DNA from: Edaphochlamys debaryana | Taxonomy: Eukaryota > Chlorophyta > Chlorophyceae > Chlamydomonadales | Reading direction: 5' to 3' | NCBI GenBank assembly: GCA_016858145.1 | Contig: JAEHOE010000021.1 | Coordinates: 868,001-932,000 of the forward strand | Length of the DNA: 64,000 nt | Part shown: one piece after another, positions 21,603-34,094 of the stretch | Position numbering within the stretch: the first letter of the stretch is position 1 | Layout of the letters: each line of letters begins with the position of its first letter | Made by a program: the position numbers and the translations under genes | The notes under the pieces: generated by a model | The model's database searches: none | What the model saw: the letters and a program-made list of their open reading frames with translations, nothing else | What the model was told of the DNA's origin: nothing

Positions 21603-21778
21603 TGGGTCCCTTCCAGTCCTGCCTCCACTGTCTCCAAGCGCGAACCCTATCTCAAGCAGCCCCTTGACGTGCGCCCCATCACAGCCCCATCACGCTCGGA
21701 TACTGCCAAGACATTGCCCCCGACCGACCCCCACCCGCCCCCTTGGTCACGAACCACCGCCGCCTGCTCTCCGCTCCG

Positions 21779-24700
21779 TCACCCCCGCCGCGTCCTGGCC
21801 TTGCCGCTCCCCGCCCCCGCCTGCTGTCCCTGCCCCTGCCCCTGCGCCTGCGCCTGCCCCTGCGCCGGCGGCTGCTGCACGCCCGGGCGCGGGCGGGGCT
21901 TGTAGTAGTCCAGGGCGCAGAGCGCGGGTGTGTAGACGACAAAGGTGTAGGTGCAGAAGTCGGGCTCGCGGATGAGCATGTAGGTGCCTGGGTGGGGGCG
22001 AGGAGGTAAGGGGGGGGAGATGAAGAGGGAGGGGGAGGGGCGTGAAGCGAGCCAGAGGGGAGGAAGCCTGAGGGTTTACGGTCGGCGCGATAGAAACTAC
22101 AGAGGAGAAACTAAGTTGTAATTATCGCGCCAAAACCGCCGCCCTGGCCATATTGACCTTTGCTAGCATGCGGCACCGGATTACTCTCCACGGAGATTAT
22201 CACGCGCCTCCATCCCGCCACAGGGGGATCTGGACTACCCTCTCTCGCGCCCTTGCGCCCTCCCACCAGCCCGCCCGCTGCACAACCGTGTCTTTTATCT
22301 GTTTGTTGTGAGCCCAGCCCGCCACTCCGCCCAGCACCACCCCACCTGCGTCTGGCGAGCAGGCAATGCGCGCCTCCACCCTCCGCACCACCCTCCGGCC
22401 CCCGCCCAGCACGCACTCGTCGCCTGGGGGGCAGGGGTGGGAGTGTGGGGAGGGGCGGGGGGCAGGGGCGGGAATGTGGGGAGAGGTGGGGGGCAGGGGC
22501 GGCGGTGTGGGGAGCCGCAGGGGCGTGGGAACGAGGTGGAGATGGGAGCGGAGAAGTACGGCATCACGATCGCCCCATCCTTGGTGACCACGGCCCCCTT
22601 TTTCGCTCTCCACCCCCGGCGCCCTGCTGACCAGTCGTCAGCCCCCGCTTCAGCCCCCGCGTTCATTGCCTCCCCGCCTCCTCAGGGTTTCTACAACACT
22701 TTCTAGGGCCCTTCAGTTTCTAGGGCCTCCTCCCCCGCCTCACCTCCCGCGTACACCTGCTTGACGTACGGCCACGTGTGCGCCTGCAGCCGGGCCGCCT
22801 GTACGGAGCCGGGGAGCAGGTCCAGGTCCTGGGGGGGGAGGGAAGGGGCGGAGGGGTAAAGTCAAGGCGGGGAACATGCGCGTGTGTGTTTCGCGTGTGG
22901 CCGCCTGCACGGAGCCGGGGAGCAGGTCCAGGTCCTGGGGGGGGGGCGGGGCGGAGGGGTGAGCAAGCGTGGCAGTTTGGGTTGCGGCAGCATGAGGTGT
23001 GCGGCAAGACGGCGGGGATGCATGGGGGGGGGCGCGAGCGCGTGCTAGCTTCGCGCAGGGAAGGCTCAGCTGGACCCACTGGGCAGGAGGGCCCCTCCTT
23101 CCCGCCCCTCTCTCCCCTCCCCCCCACCTCCAGCCCCGCCGCCTCCCCCGTCACGCTGGACAGAAGCGACAGGCTCTCGCGGGAGAACTTGCCCAGAAGC
23201 CAGTCCTCTGCAGGGGGGGGCAGGGGGCACAAGGGGGGAAGGTGCAGGACGACGCAGTGAACGCTTCATATCAGGTAGTCCTGTGCGCAAGGGAGGCAGG
23301 GGGCATGAGGAGGGTATGCTGAAGGCAAGGTGGGCGAGGGACACCCGCGTCACCCTATGGCAAGGGCTGGTGGGCCCATTCGTCAAACCCAGCCAACCCA
23401 CCCGTGACCCGCCCGTTTGCGTCCGGGTGGAAGTGCCTCGTGTGGTTCTTGTTCAGCCATCCTCCCTTCCCTCCTCCTCCCCTGTCTGCGTATAGCCTCG
23501 TTGCCCCCCAAGATCCTCACCAGTGACCCGGCCATTCGAATCCGGGTGGAAGTGCCTCGTGTGGTTCTTGTACAGGTACTCGTACACGAAGAAATCCGAG
23601 GGAATGGACAGCAGCCGGTGGGCCAGGGCGGGCGCCAGTACGGCATCCACGGCGGCGTGCGAGGGCGCCGTCTGGGGCGGCGCGGATCCAGATCCAGATC
23701 CTGATCCCGACGCGGAGGGATCCGTGGAGGCGTCGGAGCCGGGGACGCCCGCTCCGGAGCCGGTGCCGGAAGGCACGGATCCCGAGCCAGATCCAGACCC
23801 GGATTGAGATCCAGATCCAGATCCGGATCCGGCGTCGGCCTGGGCGGCGGGCGGCACCTTGCCGTCCTCCCCGGGTACCGGCTTGCGCAGGTGGGGGGGC
23901 ACCATGCGCACATCGGGCACCGCCCACCAGGGCTTGCCTAGGATGAAGCCGCCTGGGGGGATGCACGTGTGTGTGGGGGGTGGGGGTGGGGGTGGGACAG
24001 GAGGACGGATGGTGGGAGGCGCGGGGCTAGAGGTTGGAGGCCGGGGTTGGGCTGCCGCGCAGGACTGGACAGGCATCACTGTTGTGCCACGCACTCGTGC
24101 CAACGCGGCGATCCAGCCAGGACTGCCTCCGTGCGCCGCCTGCGCTTAGCCCCACGCCCTGCCATCCCACCCCCCCGGGGGGGACATCCTCGGCACCCCT
24201 CCCGCAAAGCCACGACCAACTGCAACCCAGCCTGACCCCAACCCCCGCCCCAAACCCCTGCCCCCTGCCCCACCCCCTGTCCCCACCCACCCCAAACCCC
24301 ACCCCACCCCTCCATCGCCTCACCCGGGAACTCCTTCATCCCCGGCGGCAGCGGCTTGCCGGGCGTGATGGGGATGGTGCCCCCCACCACCCCCGCACCG
24401 CCGCCCTGCAGCCCCCCGGCGCCGCCCGCGCCCGCGCCTCCGTCCCCCCCCTTGACCAGCCCTGCCCCCACGGCCATGCCGCTGACGCCAGTGAGGCAGG
24501 CCCCGCTGGCCCCGCAGCCCAGGTTCTTGACGGCCAGGAGCAGGGCGGAGGAGAGGGACTCGAGCTCGGAGGCCAGGGCGGGGGCCACCCTGACAGAGGG
24601 AGGGGGAGGGAAGGGGCGGAGAGGTGCGGTGGCCGGTGGGTGGGCGGTAGGGGTGAGGGGTTGGGGTTGGGGCGCGGGCCAGCAGGGCCGGGCGGCTCAA

Positions 24701-27700
24701 GGTCTAGTTGTGTTTGGAGCTGCTCGCGTAAGCTGTGCAAACGCAAACGCAGTCTGTCGAGGTCCGGACGATGATGAAATTCAACGCCCACGTACCCTGT
24801 CACCCGAGGTTCCCAGACTGTGGCCTCTCAACGCCTCGCAACACTCTCACGTAAGCACTCACTTGAGCAGGTCAGAGGGCTGGCACATGCCGCAGGCCTG
24901 GATCGGACAGGAAAGGGATGAAGGGACAGAAGTCAGGCACTAGGCAGCAACGTCGCCCCGCTCTCCCCACCGAGCCCCAACCTCGAACCCCCAACCCAGT
25001 CCCAGTGTCCACCTCCCCTCCACCCTCCACTAACCCTCAACCATCCCTCCACCCCTCCACGCACCTTCTTGCAGTGCCCGATGTGGTTGTTGGTGCCGAT
25101 CATGTAGTTGGGGTTGACCTCGCACTCCCCCAGCGCCGCCCACTCGCCGCACTTGACGTGCAGGTCAGCGCACTCGGGCTCACCGGGCATGACTGGGGAG
25201 CGGTGGGGGTGGGGGCGTGGGGGTGGGTTGCGGGTGTGGGGTGGGGTTAGGGGGTGGGTTGCGGGTGTGTAGGGGGTGGGGTTAGGGGGTGGGGGGCGTG
25301 AGGCTGGGGCGCAGGAGGGGGAGCGGGGTGGAGGAAGGGATAGGGCCCAACCCGATCTAAAACCCCTCTTCTTGCGCTGGAGCCAAAGCTGGCGCCCACC
25401 ACCCTCCCCGAGGCCCCAGACCCCTCCCCGCCCCCCCTCCCTCACCCTTGATGACCAGGCCTCGGACCACCCGGGCCCCCGCGGCCCCCTCCTTGCCGCC
25501 CGCCTTGCCCTTCCCCTTGTCCTTCTCCGCCGCCTTGCCCTTGCCGGCCGCCGCCGCAGCCGCCGCAGCCGTGGGGTCGTCCTTCTTCTCCCCCGCCGCC
25601 GCAGCCGCCGCGCCAGACCCTGACCCCGACCCGGCCCCCTTGGCCCCCGCCTTCTCATCAGCGCCAGCGCCGCCCTTCGCCGCCGCCGCCTCGTCCTTAG
25701 CGGCGCCGCCCTCGGCGGCGGCGGCGGAGCCCTTCGCCGCCGATGATGACGAAGGCTTAGTAATAACCTCGCCATCGTCGTCCAGATCGTCCGGATCCAT
25801 ATACTCGTCATCGTCATCTGCCGTACTGGCGGCGGCGCCGCGGCCGCCGCTGCCGTCCAGGCGGGGCAGCTTGCCGCTGGCGCCCGCGCCCCCGGCCCCG
25901 CCCGTGCTGGCACCAGACGCCGGCGGCAGTGGGGGGTCCTGCTCGTTGCCTCCGTCTCGCGCGTGCTTCACCAACAGCCGTAGCGCCTGGGCATAGGGTC
26001 GCCGGGAGCGAGAGGGGTGGGGGGCGGGGTTACGGGGCGCAGGGGCATCGCCAGGCCACGAAGCGCCTTGAAGCGGTTGTGGCGTGCGAGGGGGTTTAGA
26101 CTTGAGAGCCAAGCTGGAGGCACGTCGTGCACGTACGACTGTACGACAGTAACCCCGCAGAGCGCCGAGCAGTCCGTATGGGGCCAGCGCGGCCGCCAGC
26201 ACAACTGCCTCGGCTCTCCGCGGCTGTCCTGTCACAAGGTGCCTCACCTCCCGTCGGTAGTTGGAGAGCTGCTCCATCAGTACGGCCACCAGGTCCTTAG
26301 AGGACTCACGGATCAGCGTCTGGAGTGGGGTGCAGGGGAGGGCGGGATGGGGTTAAGACAGGCGACATGGGCATACGAAAGGGCGGGAGGGTGTTCGAAG
26401 GGGTCAGGGGCTCCGGCCGAGTGGGCGGGTAGATAGGCAAGGTCCCAGCATGCAGAGCCCAAAGTCCTTCGCTACTACTTCTATTGGTCGTCATGTACCG
26501 CAAACCTCGCCCAAATGCCGGCGCCCTGTCACGCAACATCCCTCATCCCTCTCGGCACGCGGTGAGCCGCCTCAAGAGCATCGTGAAAACCTACAGGACC
26601 CTCCGGCCAGGATGAGCACAAAGGGTGCGGAGGCACCCCCATGGTGGCGGGTCTGACCAACCCGCCCTCCTTAACCCACGCCAGGGGTAACCCGGCGTTA
26701 GATATTTCTATTTCTATTTCTATTTCCCTCATCCCTCTCCCCTCTACATCACTCCATCCGCCCACCCCTGCACCCAGGCCACTTCCAAGTCCCGGAGGGG
26801 CCCCACCCGGCCCCACCCGGCACGACAGCGCCACTGCCGCCTCCTCCGCGTCCGTCGCTGATGACCCAAGCGCCTGGGCGCTGCCCTTGGGAGCGGCCGC
26901 GTTGCCGCGACGCTCCCGCACCACAAAGAACAGCAGTTGCGTGCCGCCCCCCGCATCGCTCTCCATTTTGAGGATCGTGTACTTTCGCAGTACAGTGTCC
27001 AGGGCCTGTGTTGGCAAGGCATGAGGGGTGTATGAGTGCCTGGATTGATGAGGGCCTGTGCAAGGCCTGTCCAGGGCCTGTGCAGTTAAGCATGAGGGAA
27101 GTATGAGCGCCTGAAAGGATGAGGAGGAGCTGAAGCGTTGACAGGGTCAGAGCGCTGGGTATGTGGTGGGGGGAAAGGTTGTGCGGGGAAGGATGCGGGA
27201 GGGATGCAGGTCGGCAGGACTCACGTCCTTCTCGCACGCGTCGTCCAGGTGCGCCCGGACCAGGTGGGGCGTGACCGTCTCGCCGCTGAGAATGTCAGAG
27301 GTGAGGCGTGTCCACGTCACGGACGCGAGGACTGCAGTGTGGGGAAGGCAGCGGGTGGGAGGCGCCCAAAGGCACGGGTTATGACGCGTCGGGCCGTCCG
27401 CTGGGACCCGCTAGCACACTTGGCAGCCCGCCGGCGGCTTGAGATGCTCTGTATGAGCGCACCGTGGCACGTGGTGCACTGGGCAGCCTTCGCTGCGTGC
27501 TCCAGCATGTTTTCGTCGTCGATCGCTTCCACGTCCGCGGCCAGTCCCGTCGTCCTGCGGTCATATATGCATACCCTATCAGCGGCAAGGGCCTAGCAGC
27601 TGGCCCGGCTTCGCGTGCCTTCGGATGCCCCGCGACAGGCAAGCATGCGCTCTTACGCTGGCTTCAGCGAGGGGGGCAACCGGTTCATTGGCCCATCCAG

Positions 27701-27913
27701 GCTGTTGAACTCGGAGGTCTCATAACCGGGATAGTTCTCCTTGGCCCTCGGGACAAGGTCGCTGGGGTTGAAGTCCTCTAGCGGGTTCTCCAGCTTCCAC
27801 AGGGCCCAGGTATCCTTGCTAAATAGAAACTCGTCAAACACGTAGTTGAGCGCGACAGCCCCCGACGCCCACAGCAGGGCGCCGAGCACAATGCTGCCCG
27901 CTCTTCGGCGCAT
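21779..27913 (-). CDS. ER/secretory protein with ShKT and MRH-like domains
   Basis: Fifteen exons (5' to 3'): 27657-27913, 27463-27554, 27225-27331, 26817-27005, 26248-26319, 25446-25986, 25065-25192, 24863-24897, 24324-24589, 23521-23952, 23128-23207, 22744-22828, about 22540-22623, 22346-22423, 21779-21987; about 885 aa. The N-terminus is a signal or anchor (SIVLGALLWASGAVAL). A four-Cys region follows (CTTC, DDACEK, ALSCR), loosely like canopy/saposin proteins. An acidic Ala/Lys linker leads to a ShKT module split over exons 7-8 (ECADLHVKCGEWA, CKK, ACGMC). The C-terminus (ECVLGGGRR, EPDFCTY, YTPALC) fits the MRH lectin domain of OS-9 and glucosidase II beta. A role in glycoprotein handling in the ER is inferred. 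The exon 13-14 junction is unresolved. The first exon alone would read as 86 aa, but its GTAAGA donor keeps frame. Confidence 0.7.
22795..22945 (-). repeat. Duplicated acceptor and start of exon 12 (ShKT/MRH gene)
   Basis: CCGCCTGYACGGAGCC plus the following 28 bases through the acceptor occur at 22795-22839 and 22901-22945, offset 106 bp. The second, intronic copy preserves the CAG acceptor and about 34 exon nucleotides. Confidence 0.85.
23401..23576 (-). repeat. Duplicated 5' splice junction region of exon 10 (ShKT/MRH gene)
   Basis: TCCGGGTGGAAGTGCCTCGT plus GTGGTTCTTG occurs at 23541-23570 (exon) and 23422-23451 (intron), offset 119 bp, with a diverged copy of the exon end next to it. 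Confidence 0.85.
26996..27123 (-). repeat. Duplicated acceptor of exon 4 (ShKT/MRH gene)
   Basis: TGTCCAGGGCCTGTG and about 40 following bases (GCATGAGG-GTATGAG-GCCTG) recur at 26996 and 27069, offset 73 bp. The first holds the functional acceptor at 27006-27008. Confidence 0.8.
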
Positions 27914-29128
27914 TCTTTGGCGCAGACAGAGCGGGCACTAGACCTGGGCTCTACAGTACTTGTTGGCTAATAGGACTAATACGCACAGGCGAGGGGCGGG
28001 CCAGAGACGGAGGTGTGGCGTGTCCCGCCGTACAGCATACGGGCCAGGAGGTGCCTCGTTCGGCAAGGGTGGTCCGGTTCGCTTCGGATCCTGCACGCCC
28101 CTGCAGGTCCGCCCTACCATTCGGAGCGGCTGAGGTGTGTGAGGTCGACAGCGCTAGCCATAGGAGAAAGAAAGAGACGCCGATGCACACCGCACCCCCG
28201 CATGACTGGCGTTCATGACGGCCTGCCCTGCCTTTCGCTGCCTTGATATCCCGCGCACAGCCAGGCAGGGACCCTGGCAAGGGCACTGGCAGGGGCACTG
28301 GCAAGGGCACCGGGCCGCTTGAGGTGAGGGCCGCTGGAGCCCCCCAAGCCCCCTCGGTAAGGCCCCTCTAGCATAGCCGCTATCAGCCGCATCACCGACT
28401 ACATCGTCTGCGCGTACCGCTCCGTGTAGTGCTAGATGGCCTTGTTGCTTGTGTACTGCGCGGGGGCTGTGCCCGCCCCCCCCAAGCCCCCTCGGTAAGG
28501 CTCGGTACGCCAGCCGTTCCAGCCTCAGTCGAGCCCCTGGCTTCAGGGGCCCAGGGACTTCCCTCCAGGGCTTTTGGCCTTTTGCTCTCGTCTGGCCCTC
28601 TGTTGCACCCGTAGCCACCCGGGTGCAAACTCATCATACCATATTAAGCCTTAACCCCGACTTGCCTCCGCATGCACAGAATTGAAAGGGCAGGATGACA
28701 CCTGCGGTAGGCACAGCCACAGCACCCGCGGCATCGCAACGAGAGTGAAACGGCGCAGCCGCACAGCCCTCAGTCCAGCACATCTTAGCACACTCAAGTC
28801 AATTGCCGCATCAGTCACAGGTATGCCTTCGGCCCTTCGCATACAGCTCGTCAAGTACCCCAAATGGGCCGCCCGCCGCCAGGAACGGCTGCCATACAAA
28901 CCGCACAACCCCTGCACACTAAGTATCTGTTCTTCCCCCTGCTACCACCATGGCGCCCAGCGCGGGGGGCCAGCGGCGGCCGCAGGGCCAGAGGCAGATC
29001 GGGGCCATGTGAAGATGTGATGGTATTTACGCCAGAGCCGCTCCTACGTCGTCCAGGCCCTCTTCGCCGTTGCCTCCAGCCCTAAGCGCTAGCCTCCTAC
29101 TCCCTGATCTGACCCCCCATGCATCAGT
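27914..29128. other. Intergenic region with short repeats
   Basis: This lies between the 5' end of the ShKT/MRH gene and the 3' end of the MYND gene. It holds a 12-bp-type array of GGCACTGGCAAG/GGGG near 28270-28312 and two copies of CCCCCAAGCCCCCTCGGTAA (28341 and 28479, offset 138). No convincing gene was seen. Confidence 0.5.
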
Positions 29129-32100
29129 CTACGCTGCAGCCGCGCGCGCCGCTCCCTGGCACTCCGCCTTGTGGCCCTCCCGCCAGTGCGCCTGCTGGCA
29201 CTCCCGCGAGCAGTACCGCGCCGCGCCCCCGCAGCCGCCGCCGCAGCCCTTGAGCGGCAGCTGGGCCTCGCTGGGCCCCGCCAGGTTGGTGCAGCCCGGG
29301 TGGGAGCACCCCGGAACCAGCCGGAGCGCCTCCCGGTAGGGCAGCAGCAGCGAGGCGGCGCCCGCGTAGCGCTGCATACCCTCCGGCAGGGCTGCGCCTG
29401 CTTCTCCCGCCCTGGCGCCCCCGCCACCCGCCCCCGCCGCCGCCGCGGCCGACCCAGATGGGCCCGCGCCTGTGTACGCGACCGTTCCCCTGCCCGCACC
29501 CGTGCCCGCGCCCGCACCCGTGCCGTCCTCCACGGCCGCCAGCCCCGGCCCGCCGCCACCCAGGGCCCGCTCCACCGCCGCCAGGAGCTCCGGCCTTGCC
29601 GCGGGGCCCCCTTTGCCCAGCAGATCCCGCCAGGTCTGCAGCTGTGACGCGCGTATGCCGATGGCGTAGGCCGTGGCGTTTTTGTTTGCGGGGCGAAGGG
29701 CGGCCAGCATGGCAGCCGTTCTGGACTCAGCGCGGCGCAGCGGCTGTGGAGCTCGCGTCACGAAGGCCCACGTTGCGGCCTGGAAGGGCCGCACCAGCTT
29801 GCTGTTTGAACCTTCCGCTGTGATCATCTTCATGGCTCCGCCGAGCAGCGCCGGTAGGTCTGTGCAGGCGGGCAGAAGTGATCCGAGCCAGCCCTCGCCC
29901 TCGCTTGCGCTTGTGCCCGCGGCTGCGGCCACGGCTGCCGACGCGGGAGGCTCCGTCGCCTGCCTTTCGCAAGCGGGTGCGGGGCCGAGGGGCGGGCCCA
30001 GGGGTGGGTAGTCGGCCGCCAGGAGGGAGGGCACCCAGCTGAGCAGAAGGCAGGCCAGGTCCCGGGCTGCTGCAAAGGGGTCGCTGACCTTGCCCTGCTC
30101 CAAGGCCGCGCTCTGTACGCTCTTCAGCACCGTGTAGGCCGTTGGCAGCAACGCCGCGGCCACGGCGGACATGGCGACCGGCCATCGCTCCTGCACGGGG
30201 GGCCGGTCCGTGTACCGCACCACGGCGCCGGCCAGGCCGCAGGCCCCCGGCGCGAAGGCAGCTGCCGCGAAGGCGGCGTAATCGCGCAGGGTGTTGTACT
30301 GCTGCGCCGCGCTCGCCTCGCTCAGCTGCTTGGCGACGGTGGCTGCGAGGGCGGCCAGCTGCCTTGGCTCCGCGAAAGTCGCGATCTCCACCCAGGAGCT
30401 GCCCGAGTGCATGACCAGCATCTGTCCAAACACCGGGACCACCCGCTGCCTCAGCACGCGCTCCAGGGTGGGCAGGTAGCCGGCCGACAGCGCCGCCGCC
30501 ACCGCCAGCCCCGGCCGGGCGGGCGGGCCTGCAGGGAAAGCGAGAGGGGGCAGGCAGAGGTGCTGCTTTGGGGCTGCTGTGGAGGTGACCTCCCTGACAT
30601 ATGGCCGGCAGGCTGGGCGCGCAGCAATCAAGCTCAGCGAACCCCTGCCCTGAAGCATTAGAGCAAGCCCCTGACCCCACACGACCCAGCTTGACCTTAC
30701 ACGATCTCAACACGCGCCCAGCCACCCACCTGCATTGGTGCCGCCCCACCTCGCCAGCGCAAGCACTTGAACCAAGCCGCCCACATCCAGAAGCTCCCCC
30801 TGCCCGGCCCACGCCAGCGCCACACGCCAGTACGCTTCCACTCGCCCCACGACCCATGCCGGTGCCCCCTCGGCCCCCCTCGCGGGGTCATACACGCTCA
30901 GGGGTGCGCCCAGGGCCGCCCACGCCAGCCTCAGCCCCTGCAGCCCCAGCTCCACAGCATCCGAGAGTCGGAGTCGCACGGTCGGCCGGAAGCCGCTCGG
31001 CGCCTGGCCCGGCGCCTGGACCTGCTGCACTGGCTGCCGCCACTGCGCCGGCTCGTGGAGGGCGTACAGAGCCTCGAGCTCCTGCGGAGAGCGGGCGTCC
31101 AGGTCCCCCCCACGGCCCAGGTTGCGAGCGGCCGCACCGGCGACGCGCATGCCCAGTTCAAAGCCCGGGCAGCAGCGGAGGTGGTCCGCGTTCCTCATGA
31201 GCGCCTCCCCCAGCTTTTGGCAGTCTTTGCCGATAGCTGAGGCCTGCTTGGCGCACGCGAACCGCTGTGTGGAGTTGGTGGAATCGGCGCCGGCCCCCTC
31301 GGCTAGCGCCGACACTACGGTTTCTGCATATAACGTTGTGTGGAGCAGGGCCGTGCTTTCGAAGAGCCGCGGGCCCGACAGCATCGGCGGGGGCCGCGGA
31401 GGCAGGACGGCATTGCCCGACGGCAGCGTGAGCGCGCGGCGCCAGGCGCTGTAGTCCTCCTCCACGCACCGGGTCAGGTCCCCGAGGGCCTCCTCCCACG
31501 TCGTCACCGCCTCCTTCACGAGCAGCATGCCCGCCGGCCGCGAGTCGCCGGGCCGCAGCCGCCGGCCGTCCCGGTCGACCAGGGGCACGGGTGCCATGGG
31601 TACGAGCGCGGGGGCGGCGGAGCTGCTGGCCCCAGCGGCCCCCGCAGGCGAAGACCATGCGAGCGGCAGGCCGAAGGAGGGGCCGCCGTCCAGTGCGGAC
31701 GCCAGGGCCAGGAGGTGGGAGGTGAGGAGGTGGAGCAGCGCAGGGCTGGTCCAGGCCTTGATGGGCTTGAAGACCGCTCGCAGGGCCTTCTGGGCCGACA
31801 GCATGTGGGCCGCTTGGGCGAAGGAGGCGTCCTCGCCGCCCTCACAGGCCGCCAGAGCCAGAGCCAGCCGCGCCCAGTGCTCGAACAGCCCGCTCGCGGC
31901 CAGCTCCGTGGCGCGAAGCTCGCTCTGCTCTGACCACAGCCTCTCTATGTTGCTATCCGCTGTGGAGCCCGTCTTGGAGAGCCGGGCCACCACCGACACG
32001 AGGGACGCCAGCTCCTCGCCCAGAGCGGTGGCGGCCTGGAAGGTAGCCTGCGGGGGCCGCGGCCGCTGAGCTTCGAGGGAGGCCGTGGCGGAGGCCAGGA

Positions 32101-32566
32101 GGGCGGCGTAGCCTCGGAGGATATGGACCTTGAGCAGGGCCGCGCATAGCCGGCGGGCTGGCGGGCTGGGCATCTGGTCAGCAGGCCTCGTGTCAACGTC
32201 CTTGAGCGCGGCAGCCAGCTTGGCCCTCAAGCTCGCGTAGGCGTCACGGAGGTCGTCGAAGATGCCGGCAACCCCAATCGAAGGCGCTGGGCACGACCGC
32301 CGCAGCGCCAGCCCGAAGAGCGCGGCCAGGCCAGCGCGGCCCTCCACGCCCAACGCGACCCAGCCTCCGCCAGTCTGGCTGACTGCCTCGGCTGCCTCGG
32401 CGACTTGCGGCAGCGTCCAGCGGCAGTCATGCTCGCTGTCCTTCAGCGCCAGCGCCTGGGCACCGAGTTCCCTGAGCTTCCCGATAGCCGCCTGCCGAGA
32501 TTGCTCTGCCGCTTCCTCGACAGCGGCCTTGCGGGCTGCGGCCGAAGAAGTCTGCCGAGGAGGCAT
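29129..32566 (-). CDS. MYND-type zinc-finger protein (2 exons)
   Basis: Exons 30730-32566 and 29129-30528, joined in phase 1, give 1078 aa. The body is an Ala/Leu-rich, mostly helical region with no recognised enzyme motif. The extreme C-terminus carries a MYND zinc finger: CSHPGC, then CGGGC, YCSREC, and HWREGHKAEC, which supplies the C6HC ligand set. MYND fingers bind short Pro-rich peptides and act in protein-protein contacts. Large single-MYND proteins of this shape form a big family in Chlamydomonas relatives, as I recall. A Gly/Ala/Thr low-complexity stretch precedes the finger. The start is the first ATG of a frame that runs unbroken for 612 codons. Confidence 0.85.
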
Positions 32567-33194
32567 GGCGGCTTGCAGACGTAACTGTTAGCACCCGGCT
32601 AAGACATAATTTGCAACAATTGATACTCAGGCGCGTATACGTTTGTAACTCGTCGCGACAAGTCAGAGCGACACCGATTTGAGACTACCTGTACTGACCA
32701 GAAGTAAGCATGCAGTCAGCTTGTATGCTTTCTTGGGGCGGCGGCCACAATGGCACGGGGTTTCGTGCCGTGCGGTCAGTCCCCTCGGCCCCCGCCCACC
32801 GCGGACCGAGTTGGGTCCAGCACCGCGCGGCCCCGCGGCCCAGCCACGGCCTGTCGGCCCTGGAGTGTGGCTTCCCAGCACCGGGAGGGTGTCTGTACTC
32901 TTGATGCGGTCACTGCGTTGAGCAGTAACCATTGTGGGCATGCTACCTGCCCTACCTCGCGTGCGTTGAGGTGCGACGGTCTCGTCGTTGTGTCGAGGGG
33001 TCAAGGCGACGTGCAGCTACTCGAAAGGGCAGGGGTCGGGACTGGAGGGGGCGCCCTCGCAAGACGGAGGGTCTGTTGCCATCTATGTCAAGGGGCGCCT
33101 CTTCTCGCCCGCAGCCGGCACGCAGTGCCCGTCACACCCACACTCGTCTGACTGTGCCAGATGGAGGCGCGCTATGTGTAGCAAGTGCAAGTAG

Positions 33195-33356
33195 CGGCTG
33201 CCGGAACAGACAAGCCGCAAGGAGGCCGGCTGGCGTGAGGAGCGGAAGCCTATCTTCGATGAGCTGCAAGCCAAGGGCCTGGCGCCTCGCTGGTTTAAAG
33301 GGGCGGATATCCTGTTTCGTGAGGGGGGGGGCTGGATGCGGCAGGGGTACCCTTAG
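33195..33356 (+). pseudogene. Possible coding relic of unknown origin
   Basis: A 53-codon frame between stops reads like real protein in its middle (KPIFDELQAKGLAPRW, then GADILF). It has no start and ends after MRQGYP. It may be a fragment of a mobile-element protein; no family is claimed. Confidence 0.3.
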
Positions 33357-34042
33357 GGGATGGGCGGTTCTATGGCCCAGTTACGGGCGGGGTCAAGCCC
33401 CAGGCGGTTGATGGTCGCGCTTTGCGCAGTTCTAGGTCTTGCAGGAGGCAAGGCCCGTGGAGTAGGCCGAACGGCCGCAGCGTCCAGCGCTGTGATTCTT
33501 TTGAGGATCCTTCATTGTAAACCCGAGGACTGGCGTGAGGACGCAGGAGCAACGAGATGGGCGCACGGGGTGCCTCAGAGAGAAAGGGAGAGGGGGCGGG
33601 AGTTGACGCGTGCGGCCCTACACGCCTGTTTCTGCAGGCCCCCTCGCTCATTCCTGGCGCACATGAGCCGATATGCAGACGTGCAGTCAGGCCTTACAGC
33701 ATGCAACCGGCTCCAGGTCACGGTGCTAAGCCAACGGGGGCCACGTGGGGGCGCCTGTAACCGGCTGAACGGAGGGAGGCTCCCTGCCCCGCAGAACTCT
33801 TCGCCTTCTTAAGCGTGCCCAGGTCCAGTCCCTCGCCTCACGCGCTGGGGCCGCCGCAGCGGACTTGGGCAAAAGAGGAGTGCTCACCGTGCCAAGACCC
33901 TTGCCGCCCGCCCCTTCTCTGCTTGACACGCTCGGGTTTCTTGTGGAGTTTGCCGAAACCTCCCCCCCCCCGACAGCTTCCTCGCAGCCGGTCAACATGG
34001 CCACGTGCGTGCCCAAGCGACAAACGCTGATCCGCGTCTTCC

Positions 34043-34094
34043 GTAGGACGCCAGCGTCACACGGCCTCACACGCAAGGCTTAATGTGCCCCTGG
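34043..34094 (+). repeat. Dispersed 52-bp repeat, copy 1
   Basis: GACGCCAGCGTCACA plus GGCCTCACACG and flanks match 37621-37672 at roughly 80 percent by eye, 3578 bp apart in the same orientation. Confidence 0.75.

Noticed and set aside
27653..27913. A stand-alone 86-aa protein ending at 27653
   Set aside because: A consensus GTAAGA donor lies just before the stop. Splicing there joins in phase to a Cys-motif exon, so it is exon 1 of the larger gene.
33360..33812. 150-aa plus-strand frame
   Set aside because: There are no conserved features, the composition is that of the GC-rich background, and it overlaps equally long frames on the other strand.
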